In this document: positions 8,404-15,796 of the stretch, piece by piece
How the letters are laid out: every line of letters begins with the position of its first letter
Numbering within the stretch: the stretch's first letter is position 1
Source: Frateuria defendens
GTDB lineage: Bacteria > Pseudomonadota > Gammaproteobacteria > Xanthomonadales > Rhodanobacteraceae
Assembly: GCF_001182895.1 (NCBI RefSeq)
Contig: NZ_LFQR01000114.1
Location: 1-42,680 of the forward strand
Length of the DNA stretch: 42,680 bases
Direction: 5' to 3'
The notes under the pieces: model-generated
What the model was told of the DNA's origin: nothing
Databases searched by the model: none
The model's input: only the letters and a program-made list of their open reading frames with translations
Program-made: the position numbers and the translations under genes

Positions 8404-8876
8404 GCCTCTACACACTGTTGAAGGTCGTGCACATCCTGTCGTCCACGCTGCTGTTCGGTACGGGGCTCGGCACGGCGTTCTTCATGTGGTTCACCTGGCG
8501 CAGCGGCAACCTCGCCACGATCGCTGCAGTATCGCGGTTGACGGTGAGAGCCGACTGGCTGTTCACGACGCCCGCCGTACTGGTACAGCCGATCACCGGC
8601 ATCGCGTTGATCAAGCTGATGGGCTTTCCGTGGACCACGGCATGGCTACAGGCGGCCATTGCCCTTTACCTCCTGGCCGGCGCTTGCTGGCTGCCGGTGG
8701 TGTATCTGCAATGGCGCGTGCGCGATCTCGCCACCACCGCGCTCGCCACAGACTCGCTGCTTTCCCCGGCTTCCCGCCGCTACATGCGCTGGTGGTTTGT
8801 GCTGGGTTGGCCGGCTTTCATCGCCGTACTGGCGATATTCTGGTTGATGGTGGCGAAGCCTGCGCTGTGGAGTTGA
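8400..8876 (+). CDS. DUF2269 family integral membrane protein
   Basis: A 158-residue membrane protein with four predicted transmembrane segments, starting MSLYTLLKVVHILSSTLLFG, which matches the DUF2269 family of predicted integral membrane proteins. The function is unknown. Its ATG overlaps the stop codon of the SDR/DoxX gene by 4 bp (ATGA), so the two are translationally coupled and probably act in the same membrane process. The histidine in the first helix (VVHIL) and the arginines and tryptophans near the C-terminus are typical of the family. Confidence 0.85.
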   Translation: MSLYTLLKVVHILSSTLLFGTGLGTAFFMWFTWRSGNLATIAAVSRLTVRADWLFTTPAVLVQPITGIALIKLMGFPWTTAWLQAAIALYLLAGACWLPVVYLQWRVRDLATTALATDSLLSPASRRYMRWWFVLGWPAFIAVLAIFWLMVAKPALWS

Positions 8877-8970
8877 GCGCACCATCCTGCGTTCCCGATG
8901 CGATCACTCGCGGCATGAGTCAGGAACGCCGTAATCGGCAGGTCGATACGACAACGTAGAGGGAACCACG

Positions 8971-9642
8971 ATGCCCACACCCCATCACCGCGCGCTCGCC
9001 GGCGCCCTCGCGCTGCTCGGCTGGGCGGCACTGACCTTGCAATTGGGGCTTTCGATCCGGCTGACGGAGGCGGGCGGGCGGAGTGCGTGGCATGCCGTGT
9101 GGGTCTACGCCGGCTACTTCACCATCCTCACCAATGCACTGGTGGCATGGGCGCTGTCGGCGGCCGCGCTGGAGCCTCGCGACACGCTCGGCCGCTTCCT
9201 GCGGCGGCCGGACGTGCAGACCGGCCTGGCGATGAGCATCGTCATCGTGGGGGCGGTCTACAACCTGCTGCTGCGGCAGCTGTGGCATCCGCAGGGCTGG
9301 CAGCGGGCGGCCGATGCGACGCTGCACGATGCGATGCCGCCGCTGTACCTGCTGTATTGGTGGCTGGCGGTGCCAAAGGCGTCGCTGCGCTGGCGGCAGG
9401 TGTTCGCCTGGCAGCTCTATCCGGTCGCCTATTTCGCCTACGCGCTGGCGCGCGGCGCCGTGGACGGCTGGTATCCCTATCCGTTCCTCGACGTGGGTGC
9501 GCTGGGCTATGCGCGGGTGCTGCTCAACGCCTGCGCGGTGCTGCTGGCCTTCGTGGCCGTGGCGCTGCTGCTGGTGGCGTCGGGGCGCTGGCAGGCGCGG
9601 CGCCGGGTGGAGGCCCTTGTCGCGGAGCCGGGCCGGCCGTAG
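8971..9642 (+). CDS. Pr6Pr-like integral membrane protein
   Basis: A 223-residue protein with about six hydrophobic segments. The block YFTILTNALVAWAL, a later DAMPPLYLLYWW block and the HD motif in 'LHDAMPP' resemble the Pr6Pr/FAR-17a type membrane proteins found widely in bacteria. No biochemical role can be given. GAGGGAA stands about 5 nt before the ATG at 8971, a reasonable ribosome-binding site. The gene is convergent with the GST gene, whose stop is only 11 bp away. Confidence 0.75.
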   Translation: MPTPHHRALAGALALLGWAALTLQLGLSIRLTEAGGRSAWHAVWVYAGYFTILTNALVAWALSAAALEPRDTLGRFLRRPDVQTGLAMSIVIVGAVYNLLLRQLWHPQGWQRAADATLHDAMPPLYLLYWWLAVPKASLRWRQVFAWQLYPVAYFAYALARGAVDGWYPYPFLDVGALGYARVLLNACAVLLAFVAVALLLVASGRWQARRRVEALVAEPGRP

Positions 9643-9653
9643 CGGTGAGCGGC

Positions 9654-10331
9654 TCAGGCCGCCGGCGCGCGGCGGTCTTCGAGCAGTACGCCGGCCTGCC
9701 GGGTTTCGTCCTCGTGCGCCGGATCGCGCCAGGTCTCGGCCAGCGCGGCGGCCTGCCAGCGCTGCATCGACGGCAGCGCCAGCAGCCGCGAGGCATACGC
9801 CGCCGCGGCCTCGCCCAGCGGCAGGCCGTAGGTCTGGATGCGGAAGGCCACCGGTGCGAAGAACGCATCGGCCGCGGTGAACGCCGGCCCAGCCAGGAAG
9901 GGGCCGCCGAAGCGCGCCAGCCCTTCGCGCCACAGCGCATCGAGGCGCGTGAGGTCGGCCTCGAGCGCCGGCGCGAAGGCATGCGGCCGCACGCGCAGCC
10001 CGCAGCTCATGGGGCAGGCGTTGCGCAGGGCGAAGAAGCCGGCGTGCATTTCCGCCGCCGCCGAGCGTGCCCAGGCCCGCGCCGCCGCGTCGGCCGGCCA
10101 CACGCCCGCGTGGCGCTCGGCCAGGTATTCGGCGATCGCCAGCGACTCCCACACCACCACCTCGCCGTCGACCAGGCACGGCACCTTGCCGGTGGGTGAG
10201 AAGCTTTGGAACGGGGCGCCGCCGAACGGCGTCAGCCGCTCCTCGAACGGGATCGCCAGTTCGCTCAGCAGCACCCACGGGCGCAGCGACCAGGAGGAGT
10301 AGTTCTTGTTGGCGATGTGCAGGATGAGCAT
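9654..10331 (-). CDS. Glutathione S-transferase family protein
   Basis: A 225-residue soluble protein with the two-domain GST fold. The N-terminal thioredoxin-like domain begins MLILHIANKNYSSWSLRPW, with the usual S/SW catalytic-site region, then FSPTGKVPCLVDG (cis-Pro) and WESLAIAEYLAER (Glu-Ser glutathione-binding pair). The helical C-terminal domain carries FLAGPAFTAADAFFAPV, the N-capping box region. An upstream in-frame start would add 27 residues with no family match, so I use the ATG at 10331. It starts 13 bp after the EamA gene on the same strand and is probably co-transcribed. The substrate is unknown. Confidence 0.9.
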   Translation of the reverse strand: MLILHIANKNYSSWSLRPWVLLSELAIPFEERLTPFGGAPFQSFSPTGKVPCLVDGEVVVWESLAIAEYLAERHAGVWPADAAARAWARSAAAEMHAGFFALRNACPMSCGLRVRPHAFAPALEADLTRLDALWREGLARFGGPFLAGPAFTAADAFFAPVAFRIQTYGLPLGEAAAAYASRLLALPSMQRWQAAALAETWRDPAHEDETRQAGVLLEDRRAPAA

Positions 10332-10344
10332 GCGCGTCTTGCCG

Positions 10345-11271
10345 TCAGCTGCGTTCGCAGGCCTGCTCGTCCAGCGCCGGCTCGACGCGCGGGGCCGGAC
10401 GACGGCGCGCATTCGCCAGCACCACGCCGCCCACGGTGATCAAGCCGCCGACCAGGGTCAGCGCGCCCGGCTGCTCGCCCAGCCACGCCCAGCCGATCAG
10501 CACCGCGATCGGCGGCGAGAAGTAGATGAAGCTGGACACCTGCGAGGCCGAACTGCGATGGATCGCCACGTTCCACGCGATGTAGCCGATGAAGGTGGGC
10601 GCGATGCCCAGCCACAGCAGCGCGGCGATCTGCGGCCAGTGCGCCGCCGCCAGCGCCTGCGGCAGGTGCAGGCCGAACGGCAGCGTGCCCAGCGTGCCGG
10701 CGAAGAAGGTGGCGGCGGTAACGCCGAAGGCGCCGTAGCGCGCGAACAGCGGCTTCTGGCCCACGAAGTAGATCGCCGAGGCCGCCACGCTGCCCAGCAC
10801 CAGCGCCGCCATCGGCTCGAAGCGCACCTGCTTGCCGCTGGCCAGCACCACCAGCACCACGCCGAGCAGGGCCACCAGCAGGCCCGCCAGGGTCCGCGCG
10901 GCCAGGCGCTCGCGCAGCCAGATCGCCGACACCGCCGCGGTGGCGGCCGGCACCAGCGAGATCAGGATCGAGGCGGTGCCGCTGGCGATGCGCGTCTCCG
11001 CGTAGTTGAGGCACAGGTGGTAGACGGTGAGGCCGATCACGCCCAGCAGCGCCAGCTGCGGCCAGTCGCGCCGCGCCGGCAGCGGCACCCGCTTGACCGC
11101 CAGCAGCACCGCGAAGCACAGCGAGGCGATGCCCAGGCGCGCCAACGCCACCTCGCCCGGGGTGAACGCCGGCAGCGCGTAGGCGATGGCGGCGTAGGCG
11201 GAGGACCAGGTGAACAGCGCGACGCCGATGAGGGCGAGGGTGCGGCCGTCGAGACGTTGGGGAGCGGACAT
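10345..11271 (-). CDS. EamA/DMT-family transporter (putative metabolite exporter)
   Basis: A 308-residue inner-membrane protein with ten predicted helices made of two EamA repeats (about residues 10-140 and 155-290). The first repeat ends with the ILISLVPAATA..WLRERL block, the second with IYFSPPIAVLIGWAWLGE, both typical for the drug/metabolite transporter family. A divergent Lrp/AsnC regulator lies next to it, which is a common arrangement for amino-acid exporters, so amino acids are a plausible but unproven substrate. The start at 11271 was chosen because further upstream the frame runs into a heptanucleotide repeat that only encodes a PTPDSRL-like repetition. Co-transcribed with the GST gene. 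Confidence 0.88.
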   Translation of the reverse strand: MSAPQRLDGRTLALIGVALFTWSSAYAAIAYALPAFTPGEVALARLGIASLCFAVLLAVKRVPLPARRDWPQLALLGVIGLTVYHLCLNYAETRIASGTASILISLVPAATAAVSAIWLRERLAARTLAGLLVALLGVVLVVLASGKQVRFEPMAALVLGSVAASAIYFVGQKPLFARYGAFGVTAATFFAGTLGTLPFGLHLPQALAAAHWPQIAALLWLGIAPTFIGYIAWNVAIHRSSASQVSSFIYFSPPIAVLIGWAWLGEQPGALTLVGGLITVGGVVLANARRRPAPRVEPALDEQACERS

Positions 11272-11280
11272 GGGTGGGCT

Positions 11281-11322
11281 CGGGAGTCGGGAGTCGGGAG
11301 TCGGGAGTCGGGAGTCGGGAGT
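11281..11322. repeat. Heptanucleotide tandem repeat (CGGGAGT)x6
   Basis: Six perfect copies of CGGGAGT, followed by a degenerate seventh (CGGGAAT), begin 9 bp upstream of the EamA start codon. They occupy its leader and probably part of its promoter. Similar GGGA(A/G)TC-type repeats are common between genes in Xanthomonadales. Confidence 0.9.
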
Positions 11323-11392
11323 CGGGAATGGAGAATCGAACAGCGGCACTCCGCAAATCCACCCCATTCACTATTCTCCATTCCCGATTCCC
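11317..11392. repeat. Long inverted repeat in the EamA/Lrp intergenic region
   Basis: CGGGAATGGAGAAT (11323-11336) is repeated as its exact complement at 11373-11386. With one mismatch the arms extend to 20 bp (11317-11336 and 11373-11392), with a 36-bp loop. The left arm merges into the heptanucleotide repeat. It can form a strong hairpin in the DNA or RNA of either divergent transcript. Confidence 0.85.
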
Positions 11393-11459
11393 GCCCCTGA
11401 ATGACGGATCGTCGTAGAGTGACGGCATTTCCCCCACCAATGAAAGGCAACCGACACCC

Positions 11460-11960
11460 ATGGCCTTGGCATCGAAAGCGGACTGGGACGCCAAGGACTG
11501 GCAGATTCTCGAGGCGCTGCAGCGGGACGCGCGCCTGGGCTACGCCGAACTCGGCCGCAAGGTGCGCCTGTCCGCGCCCGCGGTGGCCGAGCGCGTGAAG
11601 CGGCTGGAGGAAGCGGGCGTGATCGCCGGCTACCGCGCGGTGATCGAGCCCAAGCGCCTGGGCTACGCCATCGAGGCGATGGTGCGGCTGCGCTGCGACG
11701 GCGGCATCTGCGCGCGCATCGGCCAGGTGGTGGCGGACATCCCCGAGGTGCTCGACTGCCGCCGCCTCGCCGGCGAGGACTCGGCCCTGCTGCGCGTGGT
11801 GGCGATGTCGGTGGGCCACCTGGAGACCGTGCTCGACCGCCTGCTGAAGATCCACGCCAGCATCAGCACCACCACGCTGGTGGTGCTGCAGACGCCGCAT
11901 GCGAACCGCGCCGTCAATCGCACCATGTGGCTCGCCGGGCAAGCGCTCTCGCGCGAGTGA
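11460..11960 (+). CDS. Lrp/AsnC family transcriptional regulator
   Basis: A 166-residue DNA-binding protein. The N-terminal winged helix-turn-helix (about residues 8-65) contains DWQILEALQRDARLGYAELG and LSAPAVAERVKRLEEAGVI, the diagnostic AsnC recognition region. The C-terminal RAM/AsnC ligand domain (about 70-150) carries the conserved core and the DxxLRVV strand. These regulators respond to amino acids or related metabolites. It is divergent from the EamA transporter, so control of that exporter is the natural inference. The length matches the family. Confidence 0.93.
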   Translation: MALASKADWDAKDWQILEALQRDARLGYAELGRKVRLSAPAVAERVKRLEEAGVIAGYRAVIEPKRLGYAIEAMVRLRCDGGICARIGQVVADIPEVLDCRRLAGEDSALLRVVAMSVGHLETVLDRLLKIHASISTTTLVVLQTPHANRAVNRTMWLAGQALSRE

Positions 11961-12019
11961 GCGCCGTCGCGCGGCGAGGTCCGGCCAGCGCCGAAGTTCA
12001 GCCGATCTCTCGCCCGCCC

Positions 12020-12060
12020 GTCATCCCGGCGCAGGCCGGGATCCGGTGTACTGGGATGAC
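12020..12060. repeat. Intergenic palindromic element of the GTCATCCCGGC type
   Basis: Nested inverted repeats: the outer arms GTCATCCC (12020-12027) and GGGATGAC (12053-12060), and an inner perfect hairpin ATCCCGGC-GCAG-GCCGGGAT (12023-12042). This looks like the widely dispersed CGTCATCCC-type intergenic repeat of proteobacteria. Confidence 0.7.
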
Positions 12061-12125
12061 CAGGCAGGCGCTGGCTTCGGGCCCTGCGCGGCATGGCGGT
12101 GAGGCAAGCCGCGGGATTCCACGCC

Positions 12126-12208
12126 GAGGCGTCGCCATCACCGCACGCCACCCGCCGCGACGGCCGAGGCATGGCTCGCGGGTTGCGCGGCAGTGATGGC
12201 GACGCCTC
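12126..12208. repeat. Large inverted repeat, 16-bp perfect arms
   Basis: GAGGCGTCGCCATCAC (12126-12141) has its exact complement at 12193-12208. A smaller CCGCGA/TCGCGG hairpin sits inside the loop. The 384-bp space from 11961 to 12344 has no believable gene; these palindromes are its only content I can see. Confidence 0.7.
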
Positions 12209-12344
12209 CGCCGTCCCGGCGGATGGCGGCGTGACGCCCCATGCGTATCACCCGTCCGCCGCGCCATGTTTTACTCCTGGGTTCCGGCGGCCCGGCCGGC
12301 TCGCCCCGAAGCCTTCACTCCTTATCACGACGTCTCCGCCGCAC

Positions 12345-14042
12345 ATGACCAGCAAGCACCCCGATACGCCCCACGACGACGCCCCCGACAACCCCGAACG
12401 CCGCCGCCTGCTCGGCGAGATGGCCGTGGCCGGCGCCGCGCTCACGCTCGGCGCGCCGGCCATCGCGGCGGGCCATCCGAAACCGGCCGCCGCCGCATCG
12501 GCACTGCCCCCGGCCGAACTCGACCGCCTGCTGCGCGAGCGCATTCGGCACGTGGTGGTGATCTACGCGGAGAACCGCAGCTTCAACAACCTGTTCGCCG
12601 ACTTCCCCGGCGTGGAGAAGCCGCTCGCCGCACTCAAGCCCGAGGACTACCGGCAGCGCGACCGCGACGGCTCCCTGCTCGAGACCCTACCGCCGGTGTG
12701 GCACGGCCTCGCCCCGCAAAAGCAGGTGGTCAACCATCGCAGCTACCAGGTGCTGGAGGAACACCTCACCGGCCTGCCCAACGCGCCCTGGGCGCTGCGC
12801 ACCGGCGAGGGCGAGCCGCTGCCGCACGGCGTGGTCACGCGCGACCTGGTGCACCGCTTCTACGAGAACCAGCAGCAGATCAACGGCGGCAGGAACGACG
12901 GCTTCGTGGCCTGGGGCGACACCGGCGCGATGGTGATGGGCCACTACGGCGACAGCGCCTCGCACCTGCGCCTGTGGCAGCTCGCGCGCCAGTACACGCT
13001 GTGCGACAACTTCTTCATGGGCGCCTTCGGCGGCTCCTTCCTCAATCACCAGTACCTGGTGGCCGCGCAGCCACCCTACTACCCCGATGCCGACAAGGGC
13101 CCGGCGCGCTTCAACATCGCCGAGACGGCGAGCGGCTCGCCCACCGACCACCGCCTCAAGCTCGCCGACGACTCGCCGGCCAGCGCGATGCACGGCAAGC
13201 CCAAGTTCGCCTCGCGCAGCGCGCTCACACCGGACTTCTGGGCGGTGAACACGATGGCGCCGGCCTACGCGCCGAGCTACACCGAAGCGCCCGGCCACCC
13301 CGATCTGGCCGATCCGGACAGCCCCAACACCTTGCCGCCGCAGACCCACAAGACCATCGGCGACGTGCTCTCCGCCGCCGGCGTGGACTGGGCCTGGTAC
13401 GCGGGCGGCTGGCAGCTCGCGCTGGAAGGCAAGGGCGAAGGCGACCAGCGCGAGTTCCCGCAGCACCCGAACTTCCAGGTGCACCACCAGCCGCTCAACT
13501 ACTTCAAGAGCCTCGCGCCGGGCAGCGCCGCGCGCGCGCGGCACCTGCGCGACGCCGGCATCGGCGAGACGGTGCAGGGCAACCGCTTCCTCGCCGACAT
13601 CGCGGCCGGCACGCTGCCGGCGGTGAGCTTCTACAAGCCGCAGGGCGACCTCAACATGCACGCCGGCTATTCCGACGTGGACGCGGGCGACCGCCACCTC
13701 ATGCGCGTGGTCGATGCGCTGCAGAAATCGCCGCTGTGGCCGCACACGCTGGTAATCGTCACGGTGGACGAGAACGGCGGCTGGTGGGACCACGTGGCCC
13801 CGCCCAAGGGCGACCGCTGGGGGCCGGGCTCGCGCATCCCGGCGATCATCGTCTCGCCGCACGCGAAGAAGGGCCACGTGGACCACACCGTCTACGACAC
13901 CGGCTCCATCGCCCGCTTCCTCACCCGCCGCTTCGGGCTGGAGAAACTGCCCGGCCTGGCCATGCGCGAAGAAGCGATGGTCGCCGCCGGCGGCCCGCCG
14001 CCGGGCGACCTCACCGCAGCGCTGCAGTTCGACCCGGCCTGA
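12345..14042 (+). CDS. Tat-exported phosphoesterase, phospholipase C / acid phosphatase AcpA superfamily
   Basis: A 565-residue secreted enzyme of the phosphoesterase family (PF04185) to which bacterial phospholipases C and AcpA acid phosphatases belong; it would cleave phosphate mono- or diesters in the periplasm or outside the cell. The N-terminus has a Tat-like signal, ERRRLLG followed by an alanine-rich hydrophobic stretch ending near AIAAG (about residue 42). Metal/active-site blocks are visible: AENRSFNNLF (E76-N77), the DNFFMGAFGGSFLNHQYL region, VDENGGWWDHV (about residue 475-485) and HVDHTVYDTGSIARFL near the C-terminus. I cannot separate phosphatase from phospholipase activity. The upstream in-frame start at 12093 runs through palindromic DNA and is rejected. 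Confidence 0.85.
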   Translation: MTSKHPDTPHDDAPDNPERRRLLGEMAVAGAALTLGAPAIAAGHPKPAAAASALPPAELDRLLRERIRHVVVIYAENRSFNNLFADFPGVEKPLAALKPEDYRQRDRDGSLLETLPPVWHGLAPQKQVVNHRSYQVLEEHLTGLPNAPWALRTGEGEPLPHGVVTRDLVHRFYENQQQINGGRNDGFVAWGDTGAMVMGHYGDSASHLRLWQLARQYTLCDNFFMGAFGGSFLNHQYLVAAQPPYYPDADKGPARFNIAETASGSPTDHRLKLADDSPASAMHGKPKFASRSALTPDFWAVNTMAPAYAPSYTEAPGHPDLADPDSPNTLPPQTHKTIGDVLSAAGVDWAWYAGGWQLALEGKGEGDQREFPQHPNFQVHHQPLNYFKSLAPGSAARARHLRDAGIGETVQGNRFLADIAAGTLPAVSFYKPQGDLNMHAGYSDVDAGDRHLMRVVDALQKSPLWPHTLVIVTVDENGGWWDHVAPPKGDRWGPGSRIPAIIVSPHAKKGHVDHTVYDTGSIARFLTRRFGLEKLPGLAMREEAMVAAGGPPPGDLTAALQFDPA

Positions 14043-14073
14043 GGGCCGGTTCACATCCCGCCGCCGAAGCCAT

Positions 14074-14147
14074 GTAGGAGCGCGCCTTGCGCGCGACAAA
14101 CCTGCGTAGCGGTGACGCGGTGCCCCCCGGTCGCGGGCAAGGCGCTC
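14074..14147. repeat. REP-like palindromic element, copy 1
   Basis: The left half is GTAGGAGCGCGCCTTGCGCG followed by CGAC; the degenerate right half is GGTCGCGGGCAAGGCGCTC (14129-14147). The right end overlaps the stop codon of the lipocalin-like gene. It lies between convergent genes and belongs to a family with four more copies in the window. Confidence 0.8.
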
Positions 14148-14676
14148 AACGCTGGCGCCGCCAGGCCACCTCGCCGGTGGCCTGGCCGCCGCTGGTCGGC
14201 GTGGGCACGGTGTAGACCAGCTCGTCGCCCTTGAGCGTGTAGGGGCGCACCTGCTCGCTGCCGTCCCAGTTGGGGAACGAGGCGTGCTCGATGCGGAAGC
14301 GCAGCGCCGAGGCGGAGACATCCAGACGTCCGTAATGCGCGTTGCCGTCCAGCGCGGCGGCGCGGTATTCCCCGGGTGTGCCCTTGGCCTTGTCGCCGAG
14401 GGCGAAACGCGCCCGCTGCGCGCGCACCATCTGCAAGGCATAGCGCCCTTGCGCATCGATCAGCAGCTGGCCCTGCGGCTGCGGGCCGTACAGCTGGACG
14501 TGCCGTCCATCGGGCAGCACGTTGTCGACCCGCTCGAGGGTCCAGGCGCCGGCCAGTGCCGCCAGCGGCGAAGCGGGCACGGCCGCTGGCCCGTCGCCCC
14601 TCGCCAGCGCCGCGCCCGCGATCGCCGCGCAGACGGCGGCACCCAGCGCCACGATCCCCATCCACTTGCTTCGCAT
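14146..14676 (-). CDS. Lipocalin-like domain protein, exported
   Basis: A 176-residue protein with an N-terminal signal peptide (about residues 1-26, ending AALARG). The rest is a lipocalin-like beta-barrel domain of the type found in small bacterial exported proteins: LAGAWTLERVDNVLPDG at the start, QLLIDAQGRYALQM in the middle and a VVYTVPTP-like strand at the end. No ligand is known. GAGGAA stands 6 bp before the ATG at 14676, which decides the start over a GTG/ATG further upstream. It is divergent from the LysR gene, with an 18-bp palindrome between them, so it is the likely target of that regulator. A REP-like element overlaps its 3' end. Confidence 0.75.
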   Translation of the reverse strand: MRSKWMGIVALGAAVCAAIAGAALARGDGPAAVPASPLAALAGAWTLERVDNVLPDGRHVQLYGPQPQGQLLIDAQGRYALQMVRAQRARFALGDKAKGTPGEYRAAALDGNAHYGRLDVSASALRFRIEHASFPNWDGSEQVRPYTLKGDELVYTVPTPTSGGQATGEVAWRRQR

Positions 14677-14706
14677 GGCCGTTCCTCGTCGCATCGCATG
14701 CCGGCC

Positions 14707-14724
14707 AGGGTAGTGCGCTACCCT
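14707..14724. promoter_or_regulatory. Palindromic operator candidate between the lipocalin and LysR genes
   Basis: AGGGTAG-TGCG-CTACCCT is a perfect 7+7 bp inverted repeat placed 31 bp upstream of the lipocalin-like gene and 59 bp upstream of the LysR gene. The position and symmetry fit a LysR-type binding site, although it does not have a strict T-N11-A core. Confidence 0.5.
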
Positions 14725-14782
14725 GCACGGCGAACACGCATCGCCGGATATTTCAGTCATTGCGCATCGACATGGCTCGCTC

Positions 14783-15637
14783 ATGAAGGCACTCGATCTC
14801 GATGCGGTACGGGCCTTCGTGCTCACCGCCGAACTGCAAAGCTTCACGCGCGCCGCGGAGGCGCTGGACAGCACGCAATCGGCGGTCAGCCTGAAGCTGC
14901 GCCGGCTGGAAAACCAGCTCGGCCGGCGCCTGCTGGAACGCACGCCGCGCCAGGTGCGGTTGTCCGCCGAAGGCACGGCCTTCCTGGACGCCGCGCGCCA
15001 GCTGCTCGGCGCCCACGAGCGGGCCCTCGCCGCCTTCGACAGCGAACCGCGCCGGCTGGCCATCGGCATCAGCCAGCTGATCGCCGGCAGCCGTTTGCCG
15101 GAGCTGCTGCGGCGGCTCAACGAGCACGATCCGCAGTTGCTGATCGAGCTGCACGTGGCCGGCTCCCGCGACCTGTTGCAGGCGCAGGAGGAAGGCCGGC
15201 TGGACGCCGTGCTGGTGGTGCAACCCGCGGAGCGGCGCCACCGCGGCGAGGTGCTGTTCGCCGAAAGCTTCGGCTGGATCGCCGCGGCCGACTGGCAGCC
15301 GCGCGCGGGCCAGCCCCTGCCGCTGTCGACCCAGGGCGCCGCGTGCTCCATCCGCGCCGCGGCCGTGCGCGCGCTCGATGAAGCCGGCGTGCCGTGGACC
15401 GAGGTCTTCATCGGCAAGGGCGCCGCCGCCGTGGGCGCGGCCGCGGCGGCCGGCTTCGCCGTGGCGGTGCTGGCCCGGCGTGCGGCGCCGCCCGGCACCC
15501 GCGACGTCGGCGCCGCATTGTCCCTGCCCGCCCTGCCGACGCAGGACGTCGTGCTCCACAGCGCGCTCACCGATCGCCGTTCGCGGGCGGCGCTGAACAA
15601 GCTGGCCGCCGCGTTCAAGAACATGCCGGTGGCCTAG
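14783..15637 (+). CDS. LysR family transcriptional regulator
   Basis: A 284-residue protein. The N-terminal helix-turn-helix (about residues 5-62) reads LDAVRAFVLTAELQSFTRAA and DSTQSAVSLKLRRLENQLG, followed by the linker helix FLDAARQLLGAHERALAAF. The rest is the periplasmic-binding-like effector domain (about 90-280). The effector is unknown. It is divergent from the lipocalin-like gene. The protein is slightly shorter than the typical 295-310 residues, mostly at the C-terminus, which is common in this subgroup. Confidence 0.92.
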   Translation: MKALDLDAVRAFVLTAELQSFTRAAEALDSTQSAVSLKLRRLENQLGRRLLERTPRQVRLSAEGTAFLDAARQLLGAHERALAAFDSEPRRLAIGISQLIAGSRLPELLRRLNEHDPQLLIELHVAGSRDLLQAQEEGRLDAVLVVQPAERRHRGEVLFAESFGWIAAADWQPRAGQPLPLSTQGAACSIRAAAVRALDEAGVPWTEVFIGKGAAAVGAAAAAGFAVAVLARRAAPPGTRDVGAALSLPALPTQDVVLHSALTDRRSRAALNKLAAAFKNMPVA

Positions 15638-15763
15638 CGCGGCCAAGCTATCGCGTGCCGCCCGAGCAGGGCAACGGCACCACGCCGGTCTCGGCGTGGT
15701 GCCGGGTCGCGACGCCGGGCTGAAGCGCAGGATGCGCGGGCCGCCGCGACCTCGCCCGGTAAG

Positions 15764-15769
15764 TAAAAT
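15764..15769 (+). promoter_or_regulatory. -10-like element of the prolyl aminopeptidase gene
   Basis: TAAAAT sits about 27 bp before the pip ATG, in the loop of an inverted repeat GCCCGG...CCGGGC. A start near 15776 would give a leader of about 20 nt. No convincing -35 is visible. Confidence 0.4.
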
Positions 15770-15796
15770 AGCCGGGCCCCCACCGCGGAACCCGCC

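Noticed and set aside
11281-11322. CRISPR array
   Set aside because: The repeat unit is 7 bp with no spacers, so it is a simple tandem repeat.
12093-12344. Upstream start of the phosphoesterase
   Set aside because: The added 84 codons translate palindromic repeats and would bury the Tat signal.
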